NCBI GenBank assembly: GCA_012270125.1
Contig: JAAXIY010000026.1
Coordinates: 18,303-82,302, forward strand
Length of the DNA stretch: 64,000 bases
Direction: 5' to 3'
From: Paracoccaceae bacterium
Lineage (GTDB): Bacteria > Pseudomonadota > Alphaproteobacteria > Rhodobacterales > Rhodobacteraceae
In this document: positions 53,450-63,076 of the stretch, piece by piece
How the letters are laid out: every line of letters begins with the position of its first letter
How positions within the stretch are numbered: position 1 is the stretch's first letter
Translations under genes and position numbers: made by a program
Notes under the pieces: generated by a model
Database searches by the model: none
Told to the model about the DNA's origin: nothing
Seen by the model: only the letters and a program-made list of their open reading frames with translations

Positions 53450-53935
53450 TTAGCCAAAGCTTTCCACTGATCCGCCCAAAATATCCCAGGCGCCAAAAAC
53501 AAGTTCAATCCCTAAAACACGTTCTGGATTAGTCGGTTGTGGCATTTTAACATTTGACAGTTTTTTAAAGCCCAATCGACTGTAGTAAGGCAAATCCCCT
53601 ATTAAGAGCACCCTAGAATGACCCAAATTTTCAGCTTGTTTTAAACTATCTTTAATCAACAAACTTCCTAATCCCTCCCCCTGCCTCGTTGGATGGACAG
53701 CGATTGGGCCTAACAATAAAGCAGAGTACTCTTTTATTTTCACAGGCCAATAGCGAATAGCACCAGCCAAAATATGTTGTTCATCTCTTGCTATAAGGCA
53801 AAGTTCAGCAATAGGTTTTGTATTTTCTCTTAAGCGATAAGAAGATAAAGCTTCCCTGCCAGGAGCAAAGCACAGATCGTATAGAGCCTCAACCTCCCAA
53901 TAATCAGCGTTAGTTTCAGTATTTATCGCGTACAC
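53450..53935 (-). CDS. GNAT family N-acetyltransferase
   Basis: A 161-residue acetyltransferase of the GNAT fold. The acetyl-CoA binding loop is HPTRQGEGLGSLLIKDSLKQ near residue 77 (the R/Q-x-x-G-x-G/A pattern), preceded by LLGPIAVHP. YYSRLGFKKL near residue 117 is the common second motif. The acceptor is unknown; the layout resembles YhbS-type proteins. It is divergent from the flavin reductase gene and 73 bases downstream of truA on the same strand. Confidence 0.85.
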   Translation of the reverse strand: MYAINTETNADYWEVEALYDLCFAPGREALSSYRLRENTKPIAELCLIARDEQHILAGAIRYWPVKIKEYSALLLGPIAVHPTRQGEGLGSLLIKDSLKQAENLGHSRVLLIGDLPYYSRLGFKKLSNVKMPQPTNPERVLGIELVFGAWDILGGSVESFG

Positions 53936-54041
53936 AATAAACTCCCATATGCACTACTGCCATAAAGAATTGGATAAATTTCAAATTTATCTGGAAGGCG
54001 GGGTAGCATGGCTCTATCTCATGTTCAAAGGAAGTTTTAAA

Positions 54042-54647
54042 ATGTTCTATAAACCCGAAGACGGTCATGGGCTTAAACATAACCCATTTAACGCTATTGT
54101 AACACCTCGCCCAATTGGTTGGATTTCAACAAGAGATAAAAATTCTATTGATAATATAGCCCCATATTCTTTTTTTAATGCGGTTGCTTATGTTCCTCCA
54201 CAAGTTATGTTTGCCTCTACAGGAGATAAATCTGATAGAGATGGAACTAAAGACTCAGTTTCAAACATCAGAGAAACAAAAGAGTTTTGCGTAAATATCG
54301 TATCTTATGAGATGCGTCACCAAATGAATGCAACATCAAAAACCTTGCCCGCAGACATTGATGAATTCAAACATGCTGAATTAAAAAAAACAGACTGTAG
54401 GTTAATAGAATGTCCAAGAGTTCTCGACGCCCCTGCAGCACTGGAGTGTAAATTAGTCGAAATTATAAAGTTACCTGGAGCTGCAAACTTTGCTGTTTTT
54501 GGAGAAGTGGTTGGCGTCCATATGAATGATGATTATGTGGTTGATGGAAAGTTTGATGTAAGCAAGTTCAATCCACTTACTCGTTTGGGTTACCGAGATT
54601 ATAGCGTAGTTCGTGAAATATTTTCTATTTCAAGGCCAGATGACTAA
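54042..54647 (+). CDS. Flavin reductase family protein (FMN-binding split barrel)
   Basis: FMN-binding protein of 201 residues from the ATG at 54042 (MFYKPEDGHGLKHNPFNAIV), chosen because AGGAAG lies 8 bases upstream; an open frame begins 31 codons earlier but without a ribosome-binding site. Motifs are TPRPIGWISTRDKNSIDN, APYSFFNAVAYVPPQVMFAS and TKEFCVNIVSYEMRHQMN, the flavin-reductase-like split barrel. It could reduce flavin for an oxygenase or be an FMN-dependent enzyme; no partner is adjacent. Confidence 0.87.
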   Translation: MFYKPEDGHGLKHNPFNAIVTPRPIGWISTRDKNSIDNIAPYSFFNAVAYVPPQVMFASTGDKSDRDGTKDSVSNIRETKEFCVNIVSYEMRHQMNATSKTLPADIDEFKHAELKKTDCRLIECPRVLDAPAALECKLVEIIKLPGAANFAVFGEVVGVHMNDDYVVDGKFDVSKFNPLTRLGYRDYSVVREIFSISRPDD

Positions 54648-54746
54648 GTCGAAAATGGAAACTGTCGAATAAACAAAAAAGGTTTGTCCTTATTTTTATA
54701 TAGGTTATAGAGAAAACCTCAGTAATTATTCAGTAAAAGTATAACC

Positions 54747-55919
54747 ATGACAACCTCTATACTACCGACATATGCAAGAGCAGATTTGGAGTTTGTTAGC
54801 GGAAAAGGATCTTGGTTAATTGAAGCCAGTGGAAGTCAATTTTTAGATTTTGCATCCGGTATTGCGGTAAATTCGCTTGGCCATTCGCATCCTGAACTTG
54901 TTAGTGTTATAAAATCTCAAGCAGAAAAACTTTGGCATGTCTCAAATCTATATCAAATCCCTGAGCAGCGCGCTTTAGCAGATAAATTGGTAAAGAATTC
55001 ATTTGCGGACACCGTTTTTTTTACGAATTCGGGTACTGAGTCTTGCGAATTAGCTGTAAAAATGACCCGAAAATACTGGTTTGAAAAAGGATATCCTAAC
55101 AAGTTCGAAATTATTACAATTGAAGGCTCCTTTCACGGAAGATCTTCAGCAGGTATAGCAGCGACAGCTTCTGAAAAAATGACTAAAGGCTTTGGGCCAT
55201 TATTGCCTGGCTTTATTAACATACCATGGAATGATCATTCAGCCATAGAAAACTCAATCACGGACAAAACTGCCGCTATTTTAATTGAACCCATTCAGGG
55301 CGAGGGAGGGATCAGGCCAATACCTGAACAGTGCCTACAAGGTCTTCGCAAAACTTGTGATGAAAAGGGCATTTTATTGATATTAGATGAAGTCCAATGC
55401 GGGTTTGGACGAACAGGTAAATTATTTGCTCATGAGTGGTCAGAAATAGAACCAGACATAATGATGGTTGCAAAGGGCATAGGAGGCGGTTTTCCACTTG
55501 GCGCTGTTATGGCGAAAGAAACAGCCGCTATTGGAATGACAGCAGGAACTCACGGATCAACTTATGGGGGGAACCCATTGGGATGTGCGGTAGGCTTGAA
55601 GGTTATGGATATCATTTCTAATCCTAATTTTTTGAATGATGTTAATCATAAAGCAAAACGATTTTATAATGGTCTGCAGGAACTTCTTAAAAAAAATACA
55701 TCTGTTTTTGAGGAAGTTCGCGGAAAAGGCCTAATGATAGGGCTGAAGTGCAAAGTGCAAAATACTGATTTTGTTAATGCATGTTACGCAAACAATTTAT
55801 TGACTGTACCGGCAGGAGATAATGTCGTGCGCCTTTTGCCACCCTTAACCGTTTCTGATACAGAAATAGATGTAGCGCTAGAAAAATTAGAAAGCGCAAT
55901 GACAATTTTTTCTAAATAA
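54747..55919 (+). CDS. argD: Acetylornithine/succinyldiaminopimelate aminotransferase
   Basis: Class III PLP aminotransferase of 390 residues making N-acetylornithine in arginine synthesis. Visible are [19 protein letters not shown] near residue 33, [20 protein letters not shown] near residue 90, [34 protein letters not shown] near residue 213, and [18 protein letters not shown] with the PLP lysine near residue 242. argF follows 26 bases later. The same enzyme can serve lysine synthesis, upstream of LysA. Confidence 0.95.
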   Translation: MTTSILPTYARADLEFVSGKGSWLIEASGSQFLDFASGIAVNSLGHSHPELVSVIKSQAEKLWHVSNLYQIPEQRALADKLVKNSFADTVFFTNSGTESCELAVKMTRKYWFEKGYPNKFEIITIEGSFHGRSSAGIAATASEKMTKGFGPLLPGFINIPWNDHSAIENSITDKTAAILIEPIQGEGGIRPIPEQCLQGLRKTCDEKGILLILDEVQCGFGRTGKLFAHEWSEIEPDIMMVAKGIGGGFPLGAVMAKETAAIGMTAGTHGSTYGGNPLGCAVGLKVMDIISNPNFLNDVNHKAKRFYNGLQELLKKNTSVFEEVRGKGLMIGLKCKVQNTDFVNACYANNLLTVPAGDNVVRLLPPLTVSDTEIDVALEKLESAMTIFSK

Positions 55920-55945
55920 AAACTTTTCGAAGAAAATATTTTAAT

Positions 55946-56872
55946 ATGAAGCATTTCTTAAATTTAAATGAGATATCTACCAAAGATCTAAAGGGGATAC
56001 TCAAACAGGCCCAAGAAATGAAGGATGCAAGAGCCGGCCTTCCAAAAGGAACAATTGATGAAAACCAACCTCTGCATCAACATATAGTTGCTTTGGTTTT
56101 TGAGAAACCATCTACACGAACAAGGACTAGCTTTGATGTCGGCGTCCGGCAACTTGGAGGCCAACCAATGGTACTTTCTGGCGCTGAAATGCAACTTGGA
56201 CAAGGTGAATCGATAGCTGACACAGCGCGCGTGTTAAGTCGTTATGTAGACTTAATAATGATAAGGACATTTGACAGTGATACACTTTATGAACTCGCCA
56301 AATATTCTACCGTACCCATAATAAATGGGTTAACTAACGAAAGTCATCCCTGTCAAATAATGGCTGATATTATGACATTCGAGGAAAAACGTGGCTCCAT
56401 TGAAGGTAAAAAAGTTGTTTGGTTTGGCGATGGAAACAACGTTCTGAATAGTTTTCTACACGCAGCCGGAAAGTTTAAGTTTTCACTTACTTTTTCTGGG
56501 CCTAAAGAACTAGATCCTTCAAAAAGTTTGACCCAAGAGGCAAAAAACCTTGGGGTAGAATTCTATATCGATCGAGACCCATATTCGGCAATAAAAGATG
56601 CAGACCTAATTGCTACTGATACGTGGATAAGTATGCATGACGATCCAAAAGTAAAAAAAGACCGTCGTAATCAACTCAAGGCATTTCAAGTCAACGAAGA
56701 ATTAATGTCTAAGGCAAAAACTGATGTCCTTTTCATGCATTGTTTGCCAGCACATAGGGATGAGGAGGCAACTTCTGGTGTTATGGACGGGAAAAACTCC
56801 GTTATATTTGATGAAGCAGAAAATCGCCTTCATGTGCAAAAAGCCATAATGCGATGGTGCCTATCCAGATAG
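55946..56872 (+). CDS. argF: Ornithine carbamoyltransferase
   Basis: Transfers carbamoyl from carbamoyl phosphate to ornithine, giving citrulline. The 308-residue protein has the carbamoyl-phosphate motif [20 protein letters not shown] near residue 52, [20 protein letters not shown] near residue 128, [21 protein letters not shown] and the catalytic [13 protein letters not shown] near residue 267. It forms an arginine pair with argD. Its stop directly abuts the convergent SulP gene. Confidence 0.96.
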   Translation: MKHFLNLNEISTKDLKGILKQAQEMKDARAGLPKGTIDENQPLHQHIVALVFEKPSTRTRTSFDVGVRQLGGQPMVLSGAEMQLGQGESIADTARVLSRYVDLIMIRTFDSDTLYELAKYSTVPIINGLTNESHPCQIMADIMTFEEKRGSIEGKKVVWFGDGNNVLNSFLHAAGKFKFSLTFSGPKELDPSKSLTQEAKNLGVEFYIDRDPYSAIKDADLIATDTWISMHDDPKVKKDRRNQLKAFQVNEELMSKAKTDVLFMHCLPAHRDEEATSGVMDGKNSVIFDEAENRLHVQKAIMRWCLSR

Positions 56873-58501
56873 TTAATGACTACTATCCAAAATACCTGTT
56901 TTTACTGAATAGTTCACGGCAAGGCCGTAATCAGGATCATCATCACTGTCTATTACCAAGTGACCGGCTTTTGTAAGTAAATAATGACAGTCACGACTAA
57001 GATGCCTTAATTGAATTCGTTTGTTAGCAGTCTCATATTTACTCGCAATAGCCTCAATTGCTTGCAAAGCAGATTGATCTACTACCCGGCTGTCTGAAAA
57101 CTCGATAATGACTTCATTTGGATCATTTTCGACATCAAATAGTTCTAAAAAACCGTCAGAGGAACCAAAAAACAAAGGGCCTTGAATACGGTAAATTTTA
57201 GCTCCTTTGTCTGAGATTTCTGTATGAGCATGAATTCTTCTAGCATTATTCCAGGCATAAGCTAAAGCTGATACGATAACACCGACGACGACAGCAACTG
57301 CTAAATCCGATATAACGGTTACAATAGTCACCAAAATTATAACAAAAGCATCCGTCAGAGGCACTCGTCTAAGAATTTTAAACGAATTCCATGCAAATGT
57401 TCCTATCACAACCATGAACATAACTCCGACAAGGGCTGCTAAAGGTATCATCTCAATAATAGGGGCGCCAACTAAGATAAATGCCAATAAAAATAATGCT
57501 GCGGCAATTCCTGCTATACGTGTTCTACCGCCAGACTTTACATTGATCATGGATTGCCCAATCATGGCACATCCACCCATTCCCCCAAAAAAGCCGGTTG
57601 CTGTGTTAGCAAGCCCCTGTGCTATACATTCCTGACTTGCCCCACCTCTTTTTCCCGTCATTTCGCCAACCAAATTTAAGGTTAAAAGGCTTTCAATTAG
57701 CCCAATAGCAGCCAAAATAATCGAGTAGGGCAATATAATCTCAAGAGTTTCCCAAGTTATTGGGACAACCGGGATATGAAACATTGGTAACCCTCCCTTA
57801 ATGGACGCCATATCGCCAACTCTTGGAACATCTAACCCAAAAAATATAACCAGTCCTGCTACAATACCTATACCAGCAAGAGGCGCAGGAATAATACGTG
57901 TAACACGTGGCATGATGTAAATAATTAACATGGTTAGAGCAACCAAACCCAACATTAAGTATAAAGGACTGCCACTAAGCCACTCTCCTCCTGAAGAGCC
58001 ATGACCAGATATTTCCACTGTTCCAGGGACTTTAAATTGTGTCATTTGAGCCAAAAAAATTACGATGGCTAGACCATTGACAAAACCTAACATTACAGGA
58101 TGTGGGACCAAACGGATAAATTTTCCCCATTGCATAAAACCTGCTATAATTTGCAAAAGTCCCATCAAAACTACAGTTGCAAAGAGATATTCCACCCCAT
58201 GTTGAGCAACTAATGCAACCATAACTACTGCTAATGCACCAGTAGCTCCAGAAATCATTCCCGGACGCCCACCCAAAATTGCTGTGATCAAACCAACTAG
58301 AAAAGCAGCATACAAACCAACTAAAGGGTGCACACCAGCGACAAAAGCGAAAGCTACAGCTTCAGGCACAAGAGCAAGTGCCACAGTAAGTCCTGACAAA
58401 AGTTCTGTTCTTACTCGAGAAACAGATAGGCCTTCATCATTCATAAAGTTGAAATCTGGCTTGTTTAAACTTGCAAAAGCGTTAAGGAGCGTCTGTTTCA
58501 T
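56873..58501 (-). CDS. SulP family inorganic anion transporter with STAS domain
   Basis: Membrane transporter of 542 residues from the ATG at 58501 (MKQTLLNAFASLNKPDFNFM), with GGAAGA 5 bases upstream; a TTG at 58513 is less likely. About ten to twelve membrane segments include GLTVALALVPEAVAFAFVAG near residue 30 and GGRPGMISGATGALAVVM, the SulP signature. The C-terminal STAS domain covers about residues 420-535. Sulfate is the default substrate, but bicarbonate, molybdate or other anions occur in the family. No carbonic anhydrase is adjacent. Confidence 0.92.
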   Translation of the reverse strand: MKQTLLNAFASLNKPDFNFMNDEGLSVSRVRTELLSGLTVALALVPEAVAFAFVAGVHPLVGLYAAFLVGLITAILGGRPGMISGATGALAVVMVALVAQHGVEYLFATVVLMGLLQIIAGFMQWGKFIRLVPHPVMLGFVNGLAIVIFLAQMTQFKVPGTVEISGHGSSGGEWLSGSPLYLMLGLVALTMLIIYIMPRVTRIIPAPLAGIGIVAGLVIFFGLDVPRVGDMASIKGGLPMFHIPVVPITWETLEIILPYSIILAAIGLIESLLTLNLVGEMTGKRGGASQECIAQGLANTATGFFGGMGGCAMIGQSMINVKSGGRTRIAGIAAALFLLAFILVGAPIIEMIPLAALVGVMFMVVIGTFAWNSFKILRRVPLTDAFVIILVTIVTVISDLAVAVVVGVIVSALAYAWNNARRIHAHTEISDKGAKIYRIQGPLFFGSSDGFLELFDVENDPNEVIIEFSDSRVVDQSALQAIEAIASKYETANKRIQLRHLSRDCHYLLTKAGHLVIDSDDDPDYGLAVNYSVKTGILDSSH

Positions 58502-58717
58502 TTTATCTTCCAATTACTATCTGTGTGCGTCACTAGTTGAGATTGAAACAATTTAAAAGCGGTAGACCGCATAAAAACCTTAATACGGTAGTTAGATTGA
58601 AATATATTTTGAGCAACTAGGGTAAATACACTTGTTTACCACAATTCAAAATTCCAATAACAATTATGAAAATAAAGAAATAATTAACTCACTTTAGAAC
58701 CGGTAGGGAAATTAACA

Positions 58718-59248
58718 ATGTCTTCAATCAAAGACCTTATTAGAACTATACCTGATTTTCCAATTCCAGGTATCATGTTTAGAGACGTAACAAGTTTATT
58801 TGATAATGCTAAAGGCTTTGGTGAATGCATAGAAAAGCTTGTAGAGCCCTATAGGAGCACCAAAATTGACAAAATTATAGGGTTAGAAGCAAGGGGTTTT
58901 ATAATTGGAGGAGCAATTGCAAGAGAACTAGAATGCGGTTTTGTCCCAATACGCAAAGCAGGCAAACTTCCAGGAAAAACAATAACCCAAGATTACGAAT
59001 TAGAATATGGGAAAGCTACGCTTGAAATTCATGAAGACGCCATTTCGGCGGGAGATAAAATATTAATAGTGGATGACTTGCTCGCAACCGGAGGTACAGC
59101 AGAAGCTGGAATTTCTTTAGTAGAAAAATTAGGGGGTGAAATATTAGCCTGTGCTTTTATCATTAATCTGCCAGATCTGGGCGGAAGTAAGAGACTAGAA
59201 AGTCTTGGAATTTCTCAACATATTTTATGTGAATTTAGTGGCCACTGA
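58718..59248 (+). CDS. apt: Adenine phosphoribosyltransferase
   Basis: Salvages adenine to AMP with PRPP. The 176-residue protein opens [20 protein letters not shown] and has [20 protein letters not shown] near residue 51, [20 protein letters not shown] near residue 81, and the PRPP-binding loop [20 protein letters not shown] near residue 119. AGGGA precedes the ATG. Thymidine kinase follows 98 bases later, giving a small nucleoside/base salvage pair. Confidence 0.97.
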   Translation: MSSIKDLIRTIPDFPIPGIMFRDVTSLFDNAKGFGECIEKLVEPYRSTKIDKIIGLEARGFIIGGAIARELECGFVPIRKAGKLPGKTITQDYELEYGKATLEIHEDAISAGDKILIVDDLLATGGTAEAGISLVEKLGGEILACAFIINLPDLGGSKRLESLGISQHILCEFSGH

Positions 59249-59346
59249 CACAAATTGTAATAAAAACATGAACCAACAACTGTATTTTAAAAAATTCAAA
59301 GCTTTAATCTTGTTAAAGTTTGAAAATATCTCCATGTCTGATACCC

Positions 59347-59931
59347 ATGGCTAAGCTCTATTTTCAATATTCAACTATGAATGCTGGTAAGTCTACACTA
59401 TTGCTACAAGCCTCTCATAATTATCAAGAGAGAGGAATGGATACATACCTCATTACAGCAGGCTTTGACAAAAGAGCTGGTGAAGGAAAAATAGGTTCAA
59501 GGATAGGGATAGCTTCAGATTCAGATACTTTTGAAAGCACAGAAAATATGTTTCAAAAAATCGAAGAGCGATTAAATAAAGGGCCTTGCTCTTGTGTCTT
59601 TATAGACGAAGCGCAATTTCTATCTGAGGAACAAGTATGGCAACTAGCGCGTGCAGTTGATGATTTAAATGTACCCGTTATGTGTTATGGTTTGAGAGTA
59701 GATTTTCAAGGAAAGCTATTTCCTGGATCAGCGGCACTATTGGCATTGGCTGATGAAATGAGAGAAATCAGAACCATTTGCCATTGTGGAAAAAAAGCAA
59801 CGATGGTGATACGTCAGGATGAAAATGGTCAAGTAATTAAAGATGGAGCACAAGTTCAAATAGGGGGAAACGAAACTTACGTTTCATTATGTCGTCGTCA
59901 CTGGCGTGACTCTATTGGTGACATAAATTAG
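59347..59931 (+). CDS. tdk: Thymidine kinase
   Basis: Phosphorylates thymidine to dTMP. The 194-residue protein starts at the ATG at 59347 (MAKLYFQYSTMNAGKSTLLL), so the P-loop is immediately N-terminal as in the type II family; the in-frame upstream TTG at 59320 is unlikely. CVFIDEAQFLSEEQVWQLA near residue 84 is the DEAQF Walker B motif, YGLRVDFQGKLFPGSAALL is the lasso region, and zinc ligands are CHCGKKA and the late CRRHW. The stop nearly meets the convergent tRNA-binding gene. Confidence 0.95.
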   Translation: MAKLYFQYSTMNAGKSTLLLQASHNYQERGMDTYLITAGFDKRAGEGKIGSRIGIASDSDTFESTENMFQKIEERLNKGPCSCVFIDEAQFLSEEQVWQLARAVDDLNVPVMCYGLRVDFQGKLFPGSAALLALADEMREIRTICHCGKKATMVIRQDENGQVIKDGAQVQIGGNETYVSLCRRHWRDSIGDIN

Positions 59932-59933
59932 AC

Positions 59934-60272
59934 TCAACACAACGAAGAACCGTCAGGAGCTGGTTTGTCTGGGACAGCCAAAATTACTGAACCCGATTTA
60001 TCCATAAAACCCAATACTAGGACTTCAGACATAAAAGGACCGATTTGTCGTGGTGGGAAATTAACTACCCCCATAACTTGCTTTCCTTTTAATTTTTCAA
60101 CGTTGTAAAAGTCAGTTATTTGAGCCGATGATTTTTTCTCACCAATTTCTGAACCAAAATCTATCCAAAGTTTAATTGCAGGTTTTCTTGCTTCAGGAAA
60201 TGGTTCTGCTTTAATCACAGTGCCAACGCGAATATCAACAGCAAGGAAATGATCAAAATTAATTTCAGCCAT
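59934..60272 (-). CDS. csaA: CsaA-type tRNA-binding domain protein
   Basis: A 112-residue protein made of one tRNA-binding (OB-fold) domain, beginning MAEINFDHFLAVDIRVGTVI. It has AEPFPEARKPAIKLWIDFGS, the family block, and ends with GSVILAVPDKPAPDGSSLC. I chose the ATG at 60272, which overlaps the end of proC by 8 bases; a start at 60323 would lie further within proC. CsaA homologs act as export-related chaperones in Bacillus, and the alphaproteobacterial role is unclear. Confidence 0.88.
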   Translation of the reverse strand: MAEINFDHFLAVDIRVGTVIKAEPFPEARKPAIKLWIDFGSEIGEKKSSAQITDFYNVEKLKGKQVMGVVNFPPRQIGPFMSEVLVLGFMDKSGSVILAVPDKPAPDGSSLC

Positions 60273-61080
60273 TACCCAATTCTTTCGATCTTTCTGCTGC
60301 CGCTTCAACAGTTTTCTTGACAAGAGGCATCAAGCCGGATTTTTGATCCATAAGAATTTCCAAACCAGCCTGTGTTGTACCATTTGGACTTGTTACATTT
60401 TTCCTAAGTTTGCTGGGCTGTTCTGACGAGCTCATCAACAAAGCTCCAGAACCAGCCACTGTGGCCTTAGCCAAACGCATCGCCATATCCTCAGAAAGAC
60501 CTAATTCCACTCCGGCATTAGCAAGAGATTCCACTAAATAGAAAACGTATGCTGGACCAGAGCCAGACAGCCCTGTCACAACATCCATCTGGTCCTCACT
60601 TTCCAGCTGAACAACCTGGCTAATTTTCTCCATCAAAACTTTGGTAAGTTGTATGTGCTCATCTTTCGCTACGGAATTACCAATTAGAGCCGTTATACCT
60701 TTTCCTATCGCAGAAGGAGTGTTTGGCATTGCCCTTATAATTGTACTATCCGGCGAAATTGCTGCCTCTAATTGAGAAAGCTGAATTCCTGCAGCGATTG
60801 AGATAAACAATGTGTCGCTATTTTTATACTCACTTAAATTTGAAAGAGCCTTAAAAATAATTTGTGGTTTCACAGCAATCAAACAAACTGCCGGGTTTTT
60901 TGGTAAAGTTTTATTTATGTTTACGCCAGTTTTAGTGAGCCAAGCACTGGGCTCTGGGTCTGATATCCAAATACTAGATGCTGGAATTCCAGATTCTAAC
61001 CAACCTTCCAGCATTGCCGAACCCATTTTCCCACAACCAATGAGTATAAGGCCTCTCGCCCTAATTTCATTTAAATCCAT
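60265..61080 (-). CDS. proC: Pyrroline-5-carboxylate reductase
   Basis: Last step of proline synthesis, reducing pyrroline-5-carboxylate with NAD(P)H. The 271-residue protein has the nucleotide-binding glycine loop LIGCGKMGSAMLEGWLESG near residue 13, IRAMPNTPSAIGKGITAL near residue 119, VVTGLSGSGPAYVFYLVESL near residue 163, and KLRKNVTSPNGTTQAGLEIL near residue 223. It is followed by the tRNA-binding gene with overlap and preceded 30 bases away by the YbjN-like gene. Confidence 0.96.
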   Translation of the reverse strand: MDLNEIRARGLILIGCGKMGSAMLEGWLESGIPASSIWISDPEPSAWLTKTGVNINKTLPKNPAVCLIAVKPQIIFKALSNLSEYKNSDTLFISIAAGIQLSQLEAAISPDSTIIRAMPNTPSAIGKGITALIGNSVAKDEHIQLTKVLMEKISQVVQLESEDQMDVVTGLSGSGPAYVFYLVESLANAGVELGLSEDMAMRLAKATVAGSGALLMSSSEQPSKLRKNVTSPNGTTQAGLEILMDQKSGLMPLVKKTVEAAAERSKELGNG

Positions 61081-61109
61081 TTTCAGCTCTCTGTTATTTT
61101 AGCTCAATT

Positions 61110-61610
61110 TTAAGCGTGACCATAAGCCTCTGCAATGGCAACTTGCATTGCTTTATTGGGACTTTGATTGTCATACACTACCAACTGAAAAGCTGGATAA
61201 TACTTTTCGGCAGTAAGAACAGCAGATGAAATCATTGCGTCGATTTGCTCAGCTGTTGCAATTTGGCCACCTGTCAAAACCAGCCCATAACGATATACCA
61301 TTAGCTTCTGGTCTTCCCAAAATGTAAAAGCTCCTGTCCAACATCTATCATTGGCAACGTTCAAGGTCTCATAAAGATCTTTGAGTTTTTCTTCGGGTGG
61401 CTCCATTTCAAATGAACAAATAAGACGCAAGGTTTCATCAAACCCAGACCAAGCTAATGTAATGGAATATGTTCTCCATTGACCCTGCACAGCCATAGCA
61501 ATTTGATTTTCTTCGATTCTGTCGAATTCCCATTCATGATGTTCTGCAAGATGCTCTACGATGTCGATTGGGTGAATTTCGTCTTCTAAAAATGTTTCAG
61601 TTAATGCCAT
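61110..61610 (-). CDS. YbjN domain-containing protein
   Basis: A 166-residue protein with the YbjN fold (similar to type III secretion chaperones). It has HHEWEFDRIEENQIAMAVQG near residue 25, SITLAWSGFDETLRLICSFE near residue 50, NDRCWTGAFTFWEDQKLMVY near residue 87, and GLVLTGGQIATAEQIDAMIS near residue 113. No enzyme motifs are present. It lies directly upstream of proC on the same strand, an order known from roseobacters. Function is not established. Confidence 0.88.
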   Translation of the reverse strand: MALTETFLEDEIHPIDIVEHLAEHHEWEFDRIEENQIAMAVQGQWRTYSITLAWSGFDETLRLICSFEMEPPEEKLKDLYETLNVANDRCWTGAFTFWEDQKLMVYRYGLVLTGGQIATAEQIDAMISSAVLTAEKYYPAFQLVVYDNQSPNKAMQVAIAEAYGHA

Positions 61611-61761
61611 AGCCCCACCTCTTTTTGTTGTGTTGCGTAGGGATTGGCAGATTCCCCAAGCAATTGGTGACTGCTCTAATTGCTGTGCTGTTTAGAACAA
61701 CTCATACTACATATGGTGCTTTGCTTTGTGCACTGTGTAAAGAGGAATTTTAAAAAAAAAC

Positions 61762-61805
61762 AAAAAAAATTCGAAAGACCCAGATATCGGAAACTTTCGA
61801 ATTTT
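61762..61805 (-). terminator. Rho-independent terminator after ubiK
   Basis: A perfect 12-bp inverted repeat, AAAATTCGAAAG (61766-61777) with CTTTCGAATTTT (61794-61805), with a 16-base loop. On the minus strand the stem is followed by a run of Ts. It lies 30 bases after the ubiK stop. The rest of the 224-base gap up to the YbjN gene (61611-61761) shows no open frame or repeat that I can support; it should contain the promoter for YbjN-proC. Confidence 0.7.
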
Positions 61806-61834
61806 ATAAGCTTACTGGAGTTTGAAAATTAGAT

Positions 61835-62083
61835 TTATTTTTTACGTTTCTTTTCAATAGCATCCAAACGAGCTTTCAAATTATCATTTTCTTCTCGCGC
61901 TTTTTGAGCCATTGCCTTCACAGCATCAAACTCTTCACGTGTTACAAAATCATGGTCTGCCAACCATCGGTCAATTATTGATTTAATTGCAGTTTCCGCC
62001 TCTTCTCGCGCTCCCTGAGCTACACCCATGGCATTAGTCATAAGTTGTGAAACATCGTCTAAAATTTTACTACGTGACTGCAT
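61835..62083 (-). CDS. ubiK: Ubiquinone biosynthesis accessory factor UbiK (BMFP family)
   Basis: Small helical protein of the UbiK/BMFP family that assists the ubiquinone-synthesis complex with UbiJ in other proteobacteria. From the ATG at 62083 it has 82 residues, MQSRSKILDDVSQLMTNAMG, then REEAETAIKSIIDRWLADHD, VTREEFDAVKAMAQKAREEN and a C-terminal coiled coil with basic end. GGGAG lies 6 bases before this ATG but abuts an ATG two codons earlier, so the second was chosen. It is divergent from lgt, the usual roseobacter order. Confidence 0.88.
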   Translation of the reverse strand: MQSRSKILDDVSQLMTNAMGVAQGAREEAETAIKSIIDRWLADHDFVTREEFDAVKAMAQKAREENDNLKARLDAIEKKRKK

Positions 62084-62188
62084 AAACATCTCCCAATAAC
62101 ATTTATCTTTCTATATGGGGTAAATTGACCTTTATCTCAAGGTTGACTTTTCATGCCATCTCACGGCACGAAGAGTAAGGAGTAGCAG

Positions 62189-63076
62189 ATGATCCCATTT
62201 CCTGAAGGTATACAACCTGATATATTCACCATCAATTTAGGTGGCTTCAAGTTTACCCTTTATTGGTATGCTCTTGCCTATGTTGTTGGGATTATAGCTT
62301 GGTGGAAAATAGCTGCGGTTGCCTTAAAGAAAAATTACCTTTGGCCTGAAAACGTTACCCCATTAAACCCAGCCAAGCTCGAAGATTTAGTAACCTACTT
62401 GGTTCTAGGGATAATTTTAGGCGGGCGTTTAGGTTATGTCATTTTCTACCATCCATCCTATTATTTCAAAAACCCAATGGAGATTCTATTTGTATGGCAA
62501 GGTGGGATGTCGTTTCATGGTGGTTTGCTTGGTGTTTCTCTAGCGGGATTTATATTCTTCTGGCGTAACTCAGTTGCTATAAGATCAGGCGCAGACCTAC
62601 TGGCCTTAGGATCTCCAGTAGGTCTATTTCTTGGTCGACTAGCAAATTTTATTAATGATGAGCTTTGGGGGCGAGTAACTGATGTCCCATGGGGAATTAT
62701 TGTAAAAAGCCCAGAGGCCTCAAAAGTTTGCGACGAGTTACTGTCCCCATGCGTCCGACACGCCTCTCAGATTTATGAGGCAATATTAGAAGGCCTGATA
62801 CTTTTTGTTATTTTGATTTACCTTGCTTTTAAAAAAGAGATGTTGAAACACCCAGGTTTCATAGCTGGCATTTTCTTTACTGGATATGGATTATCACGAT
62901 GCTTTGTCGAACTGTTCCGTCAGCCGGACGAGCAATTTCAAACTCCCAGTAATCCTTTAGGGTTTTTTATCCAAATTGGCGACTATGGTTTGACTATGGG
63001 TCAAATGCTTTCGTTTCCAATGGTAATACTTGGATTACTTATGTGCCTTACTTCAATGCGAAATAGGACAGTATGA
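62189..63076 (+). CDS. lgt: Prolipoprotein diacylglyceryl transferase
   Basis: Inner-membrane enzyme that attaches diacylglycerol to lipobox cysteines, the first step of lipoprotein maturation. The 295-residue protein has seven predicted helices with FKFTLYWYALAYVVGI near residue 20, GGRLGYVIFYHPSYYF near residue 84, GMSFHGGLLGVSLAGF near residue 108 and the Lgt signature LGRLANFINDELWGRVTD near residue 148. AAGGAG precedes the ATG. It overlaps the next gene by 4 bases (ATGA). The tiny lipoprotein at 21501 would be a substrate. Confidence 0.97.
   Translation: MIPFPEGIQPDIFTINLGGFKFTLYWYALAYVVGIIAWWKIAAVALKKNYLWPENVTPLNPAKLEDLVTYLVLGIILGGRLGYVIFYHPSYYFKNPMEILFVWQGGMSFHGGLLGVSLAGFIFFWRNSVAIRSGADLLALGSPVGLFLGRLANFINDELWGRVTDVPWGIIVKSPEASKVCDELLSPCVRHASQIYEAILEGLILFVILIYLAFKKEMLKHPGFIAGIFFTGYGLSRCFVELFRQPDEQFQTPSNPLGFFIQIGDYGLTMGQMLSFPMVILGLLMCLTSMRNRTV

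Noticed and set aside
53949..54041. 31-codon extension of the flavin reductase
   Set aside because: No ribosome-binding site before the first ATG, and the residues do not fit the family N-terminus; the ATG at 54042 has AGGAAG at good spacing.
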